In this document: positions 9,673-23,700 of the stretch, piece by piece | Layout of the letters: each line of letters starts with the position of its first letter | Position numbering within the stretch: position 1 is the first letter of the stretch | NCBI GenBank assembly: GCA_025765595.1 | Contig: JAIVFH010000075.1 | Coordinates: forward strand, 62,001 to 126,000 | Origin: Obelidium mucronatum | Lineage: Eukaryota > Chytridiomycota > Chytridiomycetes > Chytridiales > Chytriomycetaceae | DNA length: 64,000 bases | Direction: 5' to 3' | Notes under the pieces: generated by a model | Seen by the model: only the letters and a program-made list of their open reading frames with translations | What the model was told of the DNA's origin: nothing | Database searches by the model: none | Position numbers and translations under genes: made by a program

Positions 9673-12600
9673 ATGTCCTTCGACGTCGTCCACCTGCAGA
9701 CGCCGCCGGGCGACGGCAAAGACGCGGCATTCGACGGCGCAGGCGTGGCCACGGGGCTGACGGCGGCGGCGCGCGTGTTCCTGTCGGCGGCGGCCGCGGG
9801 CGGGCGCCGCTTCCGCCGGCTTGCCGCCGACGGCGCCGGCGCGCGCGTCGCCGCAGCGCGCGGACTCCGGTGCGTTGCGCTTGTTTGTTGATGACTCATC
9901 TGACGCCCGCCAGGCTCGAGCTGTTTGCGCGCGCGTCGCTCGGCGCCCCGACCCACGCGGTGCCGCTGCCGCCGCCGCCCGCGGCGCCCGTCGCCATGGC
10001 GTGGTCTGGCAACTCGGCGCTGCTGGCCGTGGCCTTCTCGGACGGAAGCATCCGGATCGTGTCGTGCGAGGGGCTGCCCGTCTTCTGCGTCGAAGTAGAA
10101 GGTAGTATTCCCTTCCACCATCATCTCTCTTCGCTCCTAAAAGAAAACCCAAGATGGGGCTGCGGCAGAGAAACCCTTCGATCCTCCCGTGGGACTGTTG
10201 TTTCTTTCTAGCTCAGTGATTGCTGTCGTTTCTCACAACGCTGGAATCCGCCTCTTCAATATTCCACCGCCCGATGTTTTGGAGCAGGTTCTGCAGGGAA
10301 CAAGCCAACCAACAACCCCAAACGCTTCTGCCTTCTGGCGGCAGTCTCTTGTTCGAGTGAATTCAAGAGGAAATGTCCTCAACTGCCACGATTCCCTGGC
10401 TGGATTTGCGCTTTACAGCAACAACACTTGGCTTCGGTCGGCCGTTTTCTTGGGAAGCTTGTTTCGCGTTGTCAGTTCGGTTTCTTATGATCCGGTCACT
10501 TGTCGGTTGATTGTGGCTGGTGTTGGATCGAAAGGCAATAGTTCTCCACTTGTTTTGTTTTCTGTGACGGAAACAGCGCCATATATCCATGGTAACGGAG
10601 TAGAAGATGTTACAGCATATGCGAAGGAGATGGACTTGATCTCCTCTGCTCCGTCGTATTTTGACACCTTGGTCGACATGGTGACGGATCTCGGTTTCAC
10701 CCAGTTTCAATCTGCTAGAGATACCGCCATTCAAACATATCAGAAAACTATTAGTGGCATCAGAGAGTATGGTTCCAAACTTTTGACGTTCGACGGTGCG
10801 GGATCACTCTCCATTTGGGAGCTTAAGGAAACTCTTCTATTGTTGCATCAATACCCATCTTCGGACTTAGCCTCATATCGATCAGCCCACAATGCTCCAT
10901 CCACTGCTAAAACTTGCATCCTTGTCGATGCCGAATGGTGGTCGTCCGATTCTATCGTTCTTTCTTTTAATGACGGCCTCTTGATGATAGTCACTCTTCC
11001 CATCTCGCCACAAACGCCCCCTTTATTTGCACGCACCAGTTTATCATATTTTCAGTTGTCTATTTGGCGGAACCAGCAACTTTTTCTGTTGGAAACTAAT
11101 GAAGTCATGAATATTCCTCAATCCCAACCACCATCTCAATCTATTCAAGGGCTTATCGAAACAAGAGAGTTGCTAAACCAAGCCACTGGTTCCGGAAGAA
11201 ATGAAGCGAATCTACTGACAATCTTACACCACCCGTCTCCGTTGTCTTCAGTTCGTCTTCGTGTAGCGTTGGGAGATTACGAAACAGCTTTCCAAATATG
11301 TGTCGCGAATAACTTGCCACAAGACATAATACACAAACACATGTATCAGTCATCTATTAGCTCCCCAGCCAAGGGAAAGGGAGCCAACACCAACATTACA
11401 GACATCTTGAAAAAAGTACAAGATACCACGTGGATTTTGAAAGAGTGTTTTGATCCTCGGAAAAAGGACGCTCGGGAAATTCGGTCTGGTTTGGAAGAGG
11501 TGTTGCGTCGAAGTGAAGAGGTAAAGCTGGAAGACGTGGAACGTGAAGTGGAGGCAATGTTTGGTGGAGGTAGCAGTAGTGAAAGCGAGGCAGGTAGTAA
11601 ACGCCTGAATACTGGGTCCGATGAGGGTGGAAAAGTCGTGAGCAAGATTGATTTGTGTCTTGCAAGAGCAAGAGCTTTTAAAGAGTTGGATTTATTGACA
11701 ACTCTTGAGGCAATTCAAGAAACTGGAGCAGTTCCGATAGATGGAGTCAGTGCTGGTATTGAATTTGGAGAGTTATTTATGATGTTCAGAGAGGCGGATT
11801 TGCTGTATTTGGCTTGTTGGCATGCGTCGCAAGGACATCTGAAAGCTGTTGAAGTTTTGATGACGAGACACTGGTCAGAAGCATGGGGTCATCGATTCTT
11901 TGTCGCGTCACACTTTCCTTTGATGATGGATTGTTGGGATTCATCACTGAAAAAGTTGTTGCCAAGGTGCGATAAGAATGGTCTTGAAATTGTATGGATG
12001 TCGTCAAAACCGTGGAGGCGGAATCTTGATTGGACGGAAACCACGACTTCGGTTCAAGATTTAGTTAAAGAGTTCACAGAAGGTGCTAAAAAGTTGGCTG
12101 ACGTTACGCCACCGATATCATGGCCGGCACCATCCACGTATGTTAGAGATTGGTATATCGGCAGAGCCCTTCAAATTGAGGGAGAGTTGTTTGACAGCAA
12201 ATTGGCGGCATCCCTTTTAAACTTGGCAATGGAGGAATTCAATGTAGTTGGTTTGGAGAGCGTAACAAGTGAACTACAAACTTTGAACGACCTGGCAAAT
12301 GAACTCGGCGATGACAAGGTTGGAAAAATAACTTTGAATGATTTGCGAAACATGCCAGCAAACGATGTTGTGCAAATGATGTTGGATCCAGTCAAGAGTA
12401 ATCCTCAGATGTTTTGCAATCGCCTCAAGTCTGCAGTGATACCATTTCTGAATCGTAGCAATAGTGATGATATTGACGGGATTTTAGATGTCTATCTCGT
12501 CAATTTGTCTGCTAAGCATATTGAAACTGTGGTCACGGTTTTTGAGCATTCTTCATCAAGCTCGAAGCAAGTGGACCGAGTTTTGAATCGAAGCAATACC

Positions 12601-15600
12601 GCTCTATCTGATTTAATACTGACTTGCGCGTATCGTATCCCCTCATCAGACAGTGCCCTGAGCGTTCTAAATCGTCTGATGAAGTGTATTCCTCCATTCA
12701 CAGCAAGTAGTGCAGACGACATTCCCACTGAAAGTGATGGATGGGACACAGAATTCGAATTCGAACCCAGCCAACACGCTCAAGTGGAGACTACCAACCT
12801 TGAATCGCGAGTTTCTTTATTCGAGACTCAATTAGAAACGTTGGAGTTGTTGCAAAGACACAATGTTCCTGTTACCTTGGAGTATCTAGTTTCACCGGAA
12901 TTTGAAACCAAGAATGCCAAGCGGCTTTTGTGTGTCAAAATGGGCCGCTCATTGATGGCTGAGCAGCATGACGGTATTGGGGCGTCAGACGAAAAATGGG
13001 TTTCGCTCTATCAAGATCTTGGTTATCTGCTAACATTGAAGCTCTTTGCTGATGTGGGTGGAGAGGATATTGTCAAGGAGTTCTTCAAAGTCATTCTACA
13101 GGAAGAAAGTTAGTTTTCTTTGCACGATCTTGGTTGGTTTTGTTTTTTCTACTGTTGCTTATTTGTTACTTTGCAGGGTTTTCACTTGCAAAACGTTTGA
13201 TGGGAGGTTCTGAAGGGCAGTCGCTTTTCATCAATCAAGAAACTATTCATGATTTGGTTGTGGATTGTGCCAAAGAGCTGTATGATAATGCTGATGTTGG
13301 AGACATGCGTCGGGGATATTTGAAGATGGCAGTGGAGTGGTGAGTTGTTCATGTTTGTGGTCATTTATACTTTTAACGCAACCTAAATATGTCATTCATT
13401 TCACTCTAGCCTTAAAATCATCCCCACAACACCAACGATACAAACTGAAATGAGTTTGATCGAAGCTACTCATCAAATACATCGTCTCTGCTCCACGCTG
13501 TCCATCCAAGCGCCTCTGCCAATTCAAATTCGTCTCAATACAAACCGAATGGATATCGTCTCTTCACTCGTTTATGGCTGTACATCCACAAAGTCTCTAG
13601 ACGTGAAGGTCTTTCTGGAAATTGCACGCAAACTACATGGAATTGACGGCTTATCGCCCAAACAGCGCCAAATCGACATGTCTGTGCGCGGGATAATCGC
13701 CAATTGGGCATTGGACCGACACGACGCCAAATTCGCTATCAAAATCTGTGAGGAAATGATGGCAGCTGTTCTGTCCGAGCAATCGCGAAATGGCAAGCAA
13801 GATACTGTTGCCTTGACGCGATCAGATGAATCGTGGTTGACTTGTGTGCGTATCCTTCGTGAAGTTGGAGACGAACTGGATGCAGACTTTCAGAAGAGAG
13901 TCGTGGGATTTGTGTTGGAGCGATGTGAGCCTGGAGGGATGCTTGAGATTTTAGATTTATTGCGTGCGGGGGATATTGCGCGTCCGCTAGGTCATGGAAG
14001 CGACTTGAGCTCATTGAATTATTCCGATTGCGTCAATTTTGTTCATGGAATGTTGACTGAGCTTCCTGGTACTTCCTCTGCAACAGAATTGTCTGGAGGA
14101 AGAGATAATGTGTTGCCAAAGCATGACTTCTTTTGCAAAACGGCCTTGGAAATGTCGTCCCATGATATGTACCCATTCCATGGAACTGTTCAGAAGTTGT
14201 CTGAAAAGAGAACTCTTACGGAATTGTATTTTAACATTAGTTTCGTTCAAGGGTGTAAATCTGCGTTTGAGAGGAGAAGAGGGGGCTCAATTGGTGTAAA
14301 TGCTGGTGGATTTGAAGATGATTCGCTCTTGTTGACATTGGCTCAAGAATATTTTCGAGCAGGCGATATTGAAATTGCTCTTTTGGTTTTATTGGACATA
14401 CAGGATGTGAGGTTGAATCTTTCCTCGTTTTATTTTACTTACAAAAAAAACTTTTTAGGATTCATTTCTGCAAGATTTCTTCAATTCTTTGAAGCCCAAC
14501 AGGATCAATGACCTCCTTGCCGTTTACATGTACTCTCTCCGGGTATTCCTATTTCTTGTCCCTGCTGCGGAAAGATGGGACGCTCTTCCAGGATTGTTGG
14601 ACGTCGTACCTGTTGATCTTATCAAGGCCATTGACTCCGACGTTATTCGGGAAAAGGTGTATGCTTCTGGAGAAGATTCGCCCAGTTTCCTGGCTCTCCA
14701 AGCAGCTGTGATGTATTCTTCTCGAACTAAATCAAGTCATAGTAACAAGGTCATCGAGTTGATAATATCTGCAACCAATTGTGATGAGGCATTGTTTCAG
14801 TCTGATGAAAGCTATCGCAAAGAAGTTCTTCTTTCTATTGCGAAAAAGTTTAATGAGTCCAGTCTGCTGAATGACGTCCTGGCGGCTTGTGATGGGTTGG
14901 GTGTGCCGTCTTCACTGTTGGCGCTTGAACATATTTGCTGGTTGTTTTCAGCCAAGAATGTCAGTACTGAGGTGATTCGCCACAGTCTGACTGAATTTGG
15001 AGACTTGCTGGGAGAAGACGAAATTGGCAAACTCTGTGGCATGAAAACTGCAGTGGTTGCCAGTGAAAATGGTCCCAAGATTGCTCTCTTTTACAGCTAC
15101 TTGGGACACCGCTTCTCTCAACAGAGTGAGATTGCTGAGCAGCTGAATGCTCGCAACACCATGATTCAACTTATGGCGTCAAATCATTCGGGAATCTTTT
15201 TGGAGTCTATTACGCTCGATCAAGTTATTTCTCACAATTACGTTGGCAATGAATTGCTTGTTGAGTTCTACCAAGCGATTCTTGCAAACAATATATCCTT
15301 GGCCGCATTTCTCGACATATCTCAACTTTTGCCCAGGTTATTCAAATCTACCAAATTTTAGAAAGTATTTTAAGCTTATTGTTGACTTGAAATTCAGAAT
15401 GCGCTACTTGACTTTTTTGTCGATATTTCCGGACGAGCATTATTTTCTTCAAGACAAACACGTTAATACCATGGATATCAAGGAAATTTTGACTTACCTG
15501 TCTGATCCATTGATAGAACAGAAGTTGGAGATCATTGAATTTGAAGATCAAGACGAAAGTGTCACATACTCAGACTTTTCTGAAGTATCGGCACTTATGG

Positions 15601-17609
15601 ATTTCATTTCAGTTGATAAAATTCCCAGAATACAAGAAATATACTTGGTGGGCCCAGAGGTGAGACTGATTCCTTTCAAGTTAGTGTTGCTTAATAAATC
15701 TCGTTGGAATAGGCCGTATTTGCCCCAATTGAATTGAGGCAAAAGCTCGCTATTAAGTGTAAACAAAGGCTTGCAAACAATGCCGAGGTAATGGTTGTCC
15801 GTCGTTTTCATTTCCTGTTCTCATACTTTTCTTTGATTAGTTTGATCCAGTTGTGCGCCACCTTCAACTCATCGAAGACTTGCACCGAATAGAAGACAAG
15901 TCAAATAATGAGACTGTTCCTTTTGAACGCATCCATCAATTTGATGCAGCCTTCCTTGAGTTTAACGAAGTATGCTTCCCTTTTGTTGTCCAAGATCTGT
16001 TAACCAAACATTCTCTTCTCCTTTTTTTAAGAATATTATTCTATGCATGAAGATGGTGATCAGCGGGGCTTCGCCTTCCATCATCAACAAAGTTTGCCAG
16101 CTTTTGGAGACACGATTTCCTGAGACTGTAGACTTTTTCAATGTCATGCAAATCTATCGGGACGCCGTATTAGCTGTAGTTGGAGCTCCTCGCCTTGATT
16201 TTCATGAAAAGGCATTCAAGCGAATTGTAGAATCCCCATCCGATGCCCTCGATAGACTGTTTCAAGCTGCAGTCGGTAGTATTTCACCAGATGAAGTGTC
16301 GGCTATTTCGGGCAAGGATGATGCCGGATGGGATGATGACTTGGATTTCGATGATGGCACCGACTTTGCGAAAAGTCTTTTTGTGGACTTGAGGGATACT
16401 ACCGTGGGTATAATTGCTCTTCATAGAGATTCCATTTCTGCAGATGTGCGTCTTTCTTTGATTTCCTTGGTTAAAAAGGTATGTGCCCTTTTTTGCTTAT
16501 TTATCGTGGATTTTCTGAAATATTGGCTTTCACAGTACTTTGGTTATGAAGAAATTCCTGTTGAAGACATTCAAACTGCCAAAGTCGAATCTATTACTCG
16601 GAATATCTGGGGCGTGGAGGTAATGCGTTTGTTTTTGAGAAGGTGTCCGAGCTCACTCACGGCCAAAATTTCACTAGATCCAAGACGAAGAAACTAAGGA
16701 TGCTGCGTTGTTTATTCCACTATTCCAAAAGCTGCTTGCTATTTCGAAAACAACGGAGCATTGTGAAGGACTGATTGTGTTGCTCGAATCTTTGAATAAC
16801 GGCTTTTTGCCCAAAGATTTGTTCACTCAATGTCAAGTAGACATCTTGATGAAAGCTGCTGAAAACAAACACTTTGACCTTCTTATGACCTTGCGATTTA
16901 AAACTTTCGGAGAGCTTGAAATTGTAGGTTTCGTGACATACCTTTGAAGAGTTATTTACAGTTATTCTAGGAAACCGAAAAACGGTTGCTGAAGTATTTG
17001 GCATCCCAGAGCAGTCCAGAATCTACTCTGGAATGGGTGAAACATTCTCTGCTTTGCCTTGATCATGATGTCGCTTCCAGTAGTCTTCCAGCTCTTCTTG
17101 ACTTAGCCAGTATGGCCGACGATTCGACAACAAATATTGCCAAAGACCAGATTCTTCATTTCTTGATTCTCGGGAACGGGTTCGGCTGCAAGTTGTCAAG
17201 AACGAAGATATGGCCACATATCGTCCAGTCAATAGCTCAACGAAGATCTGCATTCAACGCCAAATTTAGTGCAATATACGAATCGATCATAACGTCTGTT
17301 ATTCTGGACCTTATAATCAATGAGTCCAAATTAGCGGCATTCCTAGTTGTGGTTGCTGTTTTTGATCTGCCACAGAATCTTTTGGGAACACCTGGTGCTG
17401 TTCATGCTGTGTTGAAAGGTTATTTGAGAAGAGTAGGAGGGGGCCATGGGTCTGCTGTTGTGTTTAGCGATGAATCGACGAATGGGTTTCTGCCAGAAAC
17501 AAGTGTTTTGGAACATGAGTTTGTGAAGGTCTTGGAAAAAGTCGATAAGATTCGATCGGCTGAATCCAGTTGTTCTGAGAAGGTTTTGGCAGCTCTTACA
17601 AAACTTTGA
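9673..17609 (+). CDS. NBAS: NBAS/Sec39-like subunit of the ER-Golgi retrograde tethering complex
   Basis: Start at ATG 9673 (MSFDVVHLQTPPGDG). Exon 1 joins exon 2 by a 47-nt intron (about 9869-9915), and exon 2 ends at VEVE before an intron of about 115 nt. The next exon (from about 10218) reads VIAVVSHNAGIRLF, and the long third exon runs to about 13110. More short introns follow to the stop at 17609; the product is roughly 2,400 residues. The N-terminus resembles the NBAS beta-propeller (AMAWSGNSALLAVAFSDGSIRI), and the middle a Sec39-type alpha-solenoid (LYLACWHASQGHLKAVEVLM, WYIGRALQIEGELFDSKLAA, SLLNLAMEEFNVVGLE). In yeast and animals the protein joins Dsl1/ZW10-RINT1 to tether COPI vesicles at the ER; animal NBAS also acts in nonsense-mediated decay. 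Low overall conservation leaves room for another solenoid protein, but order and length fit. Confidence 0.85.
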
Positions 17610-17703
17610 TGATAAAGTAATAAAATATATTAAATAAATGAAATATATATACAAGAAATATTTTTTTAGTATTATTTTTGGTCGCGTTTTCGGCTTTATC
17701 CAA

Positions 17704-20700
17704 ATGTCTTCCCATCTCCACTCGCTAAAGATCCACTGCGTCGACCAAGGAACTACGAAAACAATGCAGGTTGGTTAGATTCTTAATTTTTTTTTTGTCC
17801 CGTGTTGTACCGCGTTTCATGCGAACGACGTGTGTGATCATCACCTCGAAACAACTAGTATAACTGATGGGTTTTCTCAGTTTTCTAGCACCATGTTTAT
17901 TCATGATATGATGGCTGAGATTAGAGCCAAGTTTTCTGATGGATCGACAAGTCTAGGGAATGATCACGGTCTCTATTGGCCAGACACTGGAAAATGGCTC
18001 AAACCAACAAAAGTACTGGATTACTACGACGTTAAAACAGGGGATTTGTTCCAAGTGAAAAAGAAACACGCTCCCTTGAAAGTAAAAACTCTAGATGGAA
18101 GTATCAAGACAGTGTTGGTCGATGAGAGTTTGGAAGTTTGTAAATTAGTTAGCGCTGTTTGCGAAAGGATTGGTATGACCACAGCTGCTTTTTTTTTTGC
18201 ATTGACCGAGACAGTGCACATTCTTTTTTTATATATATAGGAATCCACAACCCTGAAGAATATTCTTTTGCTTTCGATGTGTCAGTAAACCCCACTGGAT
18301 CACAGCCCACCCAAAGCTCAAACGCGAAAACCTCATCGACAATGAGTTTGAATTCGATTTTACCTATAATGAATAAGAAAAAAGACGAATTGGAAGAATG
18401 TGAGTTGCTGAAACCAACACCACAACCGTGTTTTTCTAAATCCCAAATGTATAATTTTTTCCGCAGCAAAGTGGCTAAATCCTGAACTCACATTACGCGA
18501 ACAAGGAGTGGTTGAATCAGCAGCCGTTGTTTTGAAGAAGAAATTCTTCTACACGGATCAGAACATTGACCGAAATGATCCCATACAGTTGAACTTGTTA
18601 TTCAATCAAGCGAAAGAAATGATAATATCCGGAAAGCACCCATGTACTTTAGAAGAAGCTGCTCAATTCGCAGCCATACAGTTCCAGTGTCAATACGGAA
18701 ACCACGAGCCTGACAAACACAAAGCATCGAGTATCAAGTAGGAGCTATGACATGCAAATAATAGCAATTTTATTGACTTGAAGGCGTTTTTATTTTCTCA
18801 CTCATATAGACTGAAGGAGCTGGTTCCAGCGGAATATCGAAACAACAGAGACTTACCCAAGAGAATCATAAACGAGCACTCCAAACTTCAAGGACTCTCA
18901 GAACTGAATTCAAAGTTTCGTTATGTTCAGCTTAGTCGGTATGGTGTTTAAAAAGAAAAGTTGAAACAAGATAGACATTCATCCAACTGATTTGCACTTC
19001 CCCTTAGTTCGCTGAAAACATACGGCATCACATTTTTCCTCGTCAAAGAGAAACATACAAAAAAAAACAAGTTTGTGGACGTTCTTTTGGGTGTCACCAA
19101 GCAGAGCCTTGTGCGATTAGATGTTGAAACGAAGGATATAATCAAAACCTGGCCATTGACTCAATTAAGAAGATGGGCTGCTGCCGTCAACAGTTTTACA
19201 CTTGATTTTGGAGATTATGCCGATGCATATTATACAGTTCAAACCAGTGAAGGAGAGCAAATTTCGCAGTTAATTGCGGGGTACATCGACATTATACTTA
19301 AAAAGAAGAAGGAGGCCGACAAAGTTCTACACGAAGAAGAAGAAGTCCTCATGACAACTGAAGAATACGTCAAACCCGTACGGGCGGTGAATGCGGGCAT
19401 CATCTCTACTGGTCAAAAGCAGGCCACCGAAACCAGAGTTGGCACAGTTTTAACGGCAACAAACAGTCGAGCATTTACAACAAAATCCATCTTGACAACT
19501 AGCAGCTACGACGGAGGATTTGAAACTCTTGGAGCTCATCATTCGTTGATTGATACGCTCACGAATGGTTTGGCGATTCTCATCAACGCCACTCGCGATG
19601 TGGAGAACGAGATTCAACTCCCACCGTTGACGGATGATCCTGTCAGTAGGGAATGGAAGCAGCAAACAATAGAGTCCAATGTCGAATCTGTGGCTTCTCA
19701 AGTGACTTCGCACCTTGCTTATTGTGGTGCAATTGTCAATCTTCTCACGTCCGACAATGAAGCCATGGATTTTGAATCAATAGCGCGGAGCATCAACATT
19801 CTCACGTCGAATCTATCCCAAATGACGAACGGGCTGAAACTCTTGTCAGCATTAGCTGGAAGTCAAGATGATAAAGCGAGTTTTGTGCACTGCTCCAAAG
19901 TAGTATATGAAGCTTCTGTTCAATACGTTGAAACCCTTCAATCGCTTATTTGCCGGGGCGGTTCCAAAGAAGCTGTGTACAATGCAGGACAGAATGTCGC
20001 ATTAACTTCAGGTGATTTGCTAACATTGATTGGAAGACTCGAGGTATCAGACGACACTCAGAACGAGTTGTTTGAGCTTGCGAAATCAGTGTCTCGGGCT
20101 ATAGCAGACTTGGTGCATGGCGCAAAGTTGGCTTCCGAGGCCATTGGAGACCCAAATATTCAAATGCAGATTGCCACTGACGCGAAATTTGCGGCTGACT
20201 TGTCAAATCAAATGGTTGCATGCACCACCGTCATTTCACCGGCTGTAACGTCACAGATTTGTCTCGACCAACTTGTGGAAGCAACAATGTTGGTTAAAGG
20301 GGCTGTGTTGAAAGTTTCAGAATCCTCATCAGTTTCGCGAAACCCGGTTGTCTTGGAATCTATTCATGAGTGTGTTCAAAGAATCGAAGATTCCATCAAC
20401 AGATTGTTGGAGCGCGCAAAACAGAGCGCTGCCATCTATGAAGCTGGTCCACTGGATTTAGAATATGATCAAGTAATGTTATCAATTGAGGGCATTCTGC
20501 AGCACTGTGCCACAGGAGAAGAGATTATTTCATCTGCAAAGGAACTAACTGTGTCTGCCACCCAATATGTGAATGCTCTTAAAAAGGTGTCTCTTGAACA
20601 AGAAAATGAGGATGATCGTGAGCAAATGATGAGAACGGCACGCAGTCTCGCCGAGCTCACTACAAAAATGGTAACGGCCGCAAAAGAAGCAGCAAGATTT

Positions 20701-23700
20701 CCAGGGGAAAAAGATCGTGTAGTAATTCTACACGACACTGTTTCATACATAGAAGAACTAGTGAATGACGCAGCAGGTCATCAACTACAAAAGAAAACCC
20801 TCCAACGCCTCAACAAAGCGGTTAAAGACGTCTTGGCATCTCATAATCTACTGATATCGGCTGCCCAAGTGTCTGCTTCATCGAATCGAAACCAAGCCTC
20901 TCAAATTGAATTTAACCAACAAGTAAAACTCATCTCGGACTTCTCATCGACGTTGACAAGCACTCTAAAATCCCACAGCTTGGATCCTGAAAACTTGATA
21001 TCTCAAAGTAATCTATTGATTGAGGCTCAAAAAATCATACCTGCCATGTCATCGCTTATTCAAGCGGCACGCACAATCGCCCCAACGATCGGCGATGTAT
21101 CTGCCCAAGCACATTTGGTATCTCTTGTGAACCAAAATGCAACTGATCTCAGTACTCTTGAAAAAGCCGTTGCCGTTGCAGAGAATGTATGCTCGGATCT
21201 TCGCTTACAGTCTGCTATATTCTCTGTAGAATCAATTCAAAACGAGCTGTTGAACAGTTCAGAGGAGCAGCTGCATATCACGCCTCTATTTTCTAAAGCC
21301 CATGTTGTCAGTTTGGAGGATTTGAATAAGGAATCTATTCCATGGAAACTTGAAAAAAGTGTCAGGGATATCCAATCATCCATTGAAACGCTTTCAGAAG
21401 CAATTTTAATCGGTGACGAGAAAGTGATTGGTCAGAGTGCATCAGAAGCTGTTGTTGCTCTTCAGGCGATTAACTTTACAACTTCAATGATGTCATCCGC
21501 CATCGGCTCGGATTTTGATTTCAAATTTAGCATCAAAGCGGCCGCTTCGGGGGTTGCTGGAACATTGGCTGCTTTAATCAACGCCGCAAAGACCAACACC
21601 GAGTGTCAGGACAGTGGGTCGCGAGATAATCCAGATGCTCTTGTGCAAGCTGCGAAAACAGCGCTGTTAGACATGGAGATGCGGCTACCTGGGAGAAAAG
21701 AACTTGTTTCTACCTTGAAGCTTGTTCAGGATTATTCAGACACGCTTATTGCGAGAAGGTTTGAATTTGATACCAGCCCTGCAGAGTCATATGTGACTGC
21801 CCAAGAAAAGCTCCAATCTGTTACAAGTTCGCTGACAATAGCAGCAAATGGACTTTCTTCGGCCTCTCGGAGCTCGCCTATTGAGCTTCAACATGCTGTT
21901 TTAGAATTTTCCAAGGTCTTTGAACAGTTTATGACAGCCGCATGTGTATTTGGTCATAGTTGCAATGACGCGACTGCATCTGCCAAGCTTCTAGAAGTTG
22001 TATTAAATGTCTGCGATACTTGCAAGACGTTGCTGACATCCACAACAAGTGTTTCTCTTGACAATGGGAATGCCGGGTCAGTTGTCATTCTTCAAATTCA
22101 AAAGAAAACTAAATTCTCCTTCTGCTAAAATATAGTCTCCGTAACGAACTTCTGGCCAATGCAAGATCAACCGGTAATGCACTATCAGCGATTGTAGACC
22201 TCTGCTCTCTCCCCGCACCCGGACACAAGGACTGCAACCAAAGTCTCCAAATCCTCATGACATCTCTGAACCGATTAGGTCAAATCAACGATGATTTGGG
22301 AACACGAGAGTCATACAATGAATCCCACTTCAAAATCGCCGAAACATCCAAACAAATCAGCACCCACCTATCAAACCTTGCCAAAACCGTGGCCATATCG
22401 TCTTCCTTGGATCCATTAAAAATGGCGCTTGAAACCGTTCATATCGCGCAGGGGGTTTGCAACATGACTGAAATGAACGCGCGTGCCGCCTATTTGATTG
22501 GGATTTCAGACCCCACGTCAACACCCGCCACGCCCGCGCTGATTCAACAATCAGAGTTCTCGCAAGCTGAATACGAAATCAAGGAAGCGTGTCGGAAACT
22601 GGTTGATCCAACCAATAAACAGGATTCGGTTTTGGAGCTTGCTGCAAAAGTGGCCAAACAAACATCTGGACTCTGTTCATTGTGTAAAGTGGTTTCATCG
22701 TCTTCAGATACTCAAATATCGCAGGCGTCGAAATTGAAATTTGTGGCGGCTGCCAAGGAGGTTGCGGCTAGTACTTCTGGTTTGGTTGTGTCAATCAAGA
22801 AATTGGCATTACAAAACGATGAGGATGCGCGAAGTGGAGTTAAAAAGGCGTCTCTTCCTTTAATGGAAACTGTAGAAAAACTGGTGCAGTATGCATTGAG
22901 TTCAGAGTTTTCAGGTACTGCCGCCAAGATTTCTCCGCAATCAGCTATTGCCCAAAAACCGCTGCTTGACGCCAATAAGGCGGTTATTTTAACGGCTCAG
23001 GAAGTTGTGAATTCAGTGAAACATCTTTGCTCCAACCCAGTCGACTCTACCCATCAAATTGCACTCAACAATGGCATTCGATCGGTCTCGGAAGCCATTC
23101 ACAAAATGATTGAGGCAGTAACAATCAATGCACCAGGGCAGAAGGAATGCACTGAGGCAGTTTTAAAAGTCACAGAGTATATCGCCAGTCTTGATGCGGC
23201 AATAATGGATGCAACAGTCAACAACTTGGAACCCGTCGTTGGCATCAACAAAACTGCGTTTGTCGAAACGATTCGAGGATTGGCCAGCTTGACAGATGTC
23301 GTGGCAAGAGCCGCTCTAACGGATATTGCACAACTAAGAAATTCAGTGTGTGAACTTCCAACAAACTTCAAAAAGGTTTGAGTTTTTTTTCTTCTTTAAA
23401 AAACCTAGATTGACAATACCCTTGAAAACGTTAGTGCATCACTTTGGCAATTGGAGTCGCGTCGAACGCTCCAGAAACTGATACCCAAATTGAAATTCTG
23501 AATCAAGTCAAACAATTCAGTGAAACCATTCAATTTTTTATGATCACTGTTAAAAAACAGTCTGGGTCAACTACATCTTGGAATGATCCAAAATCAACAG
23601 CGAGTGACCTTATTGAAAAGGAGCGAGCTAGTATTCGCTTACAAGTCACTAAATTGATTTCTTCAATCGAAGGATCCCATGACAAGTCTGGGGAATATGC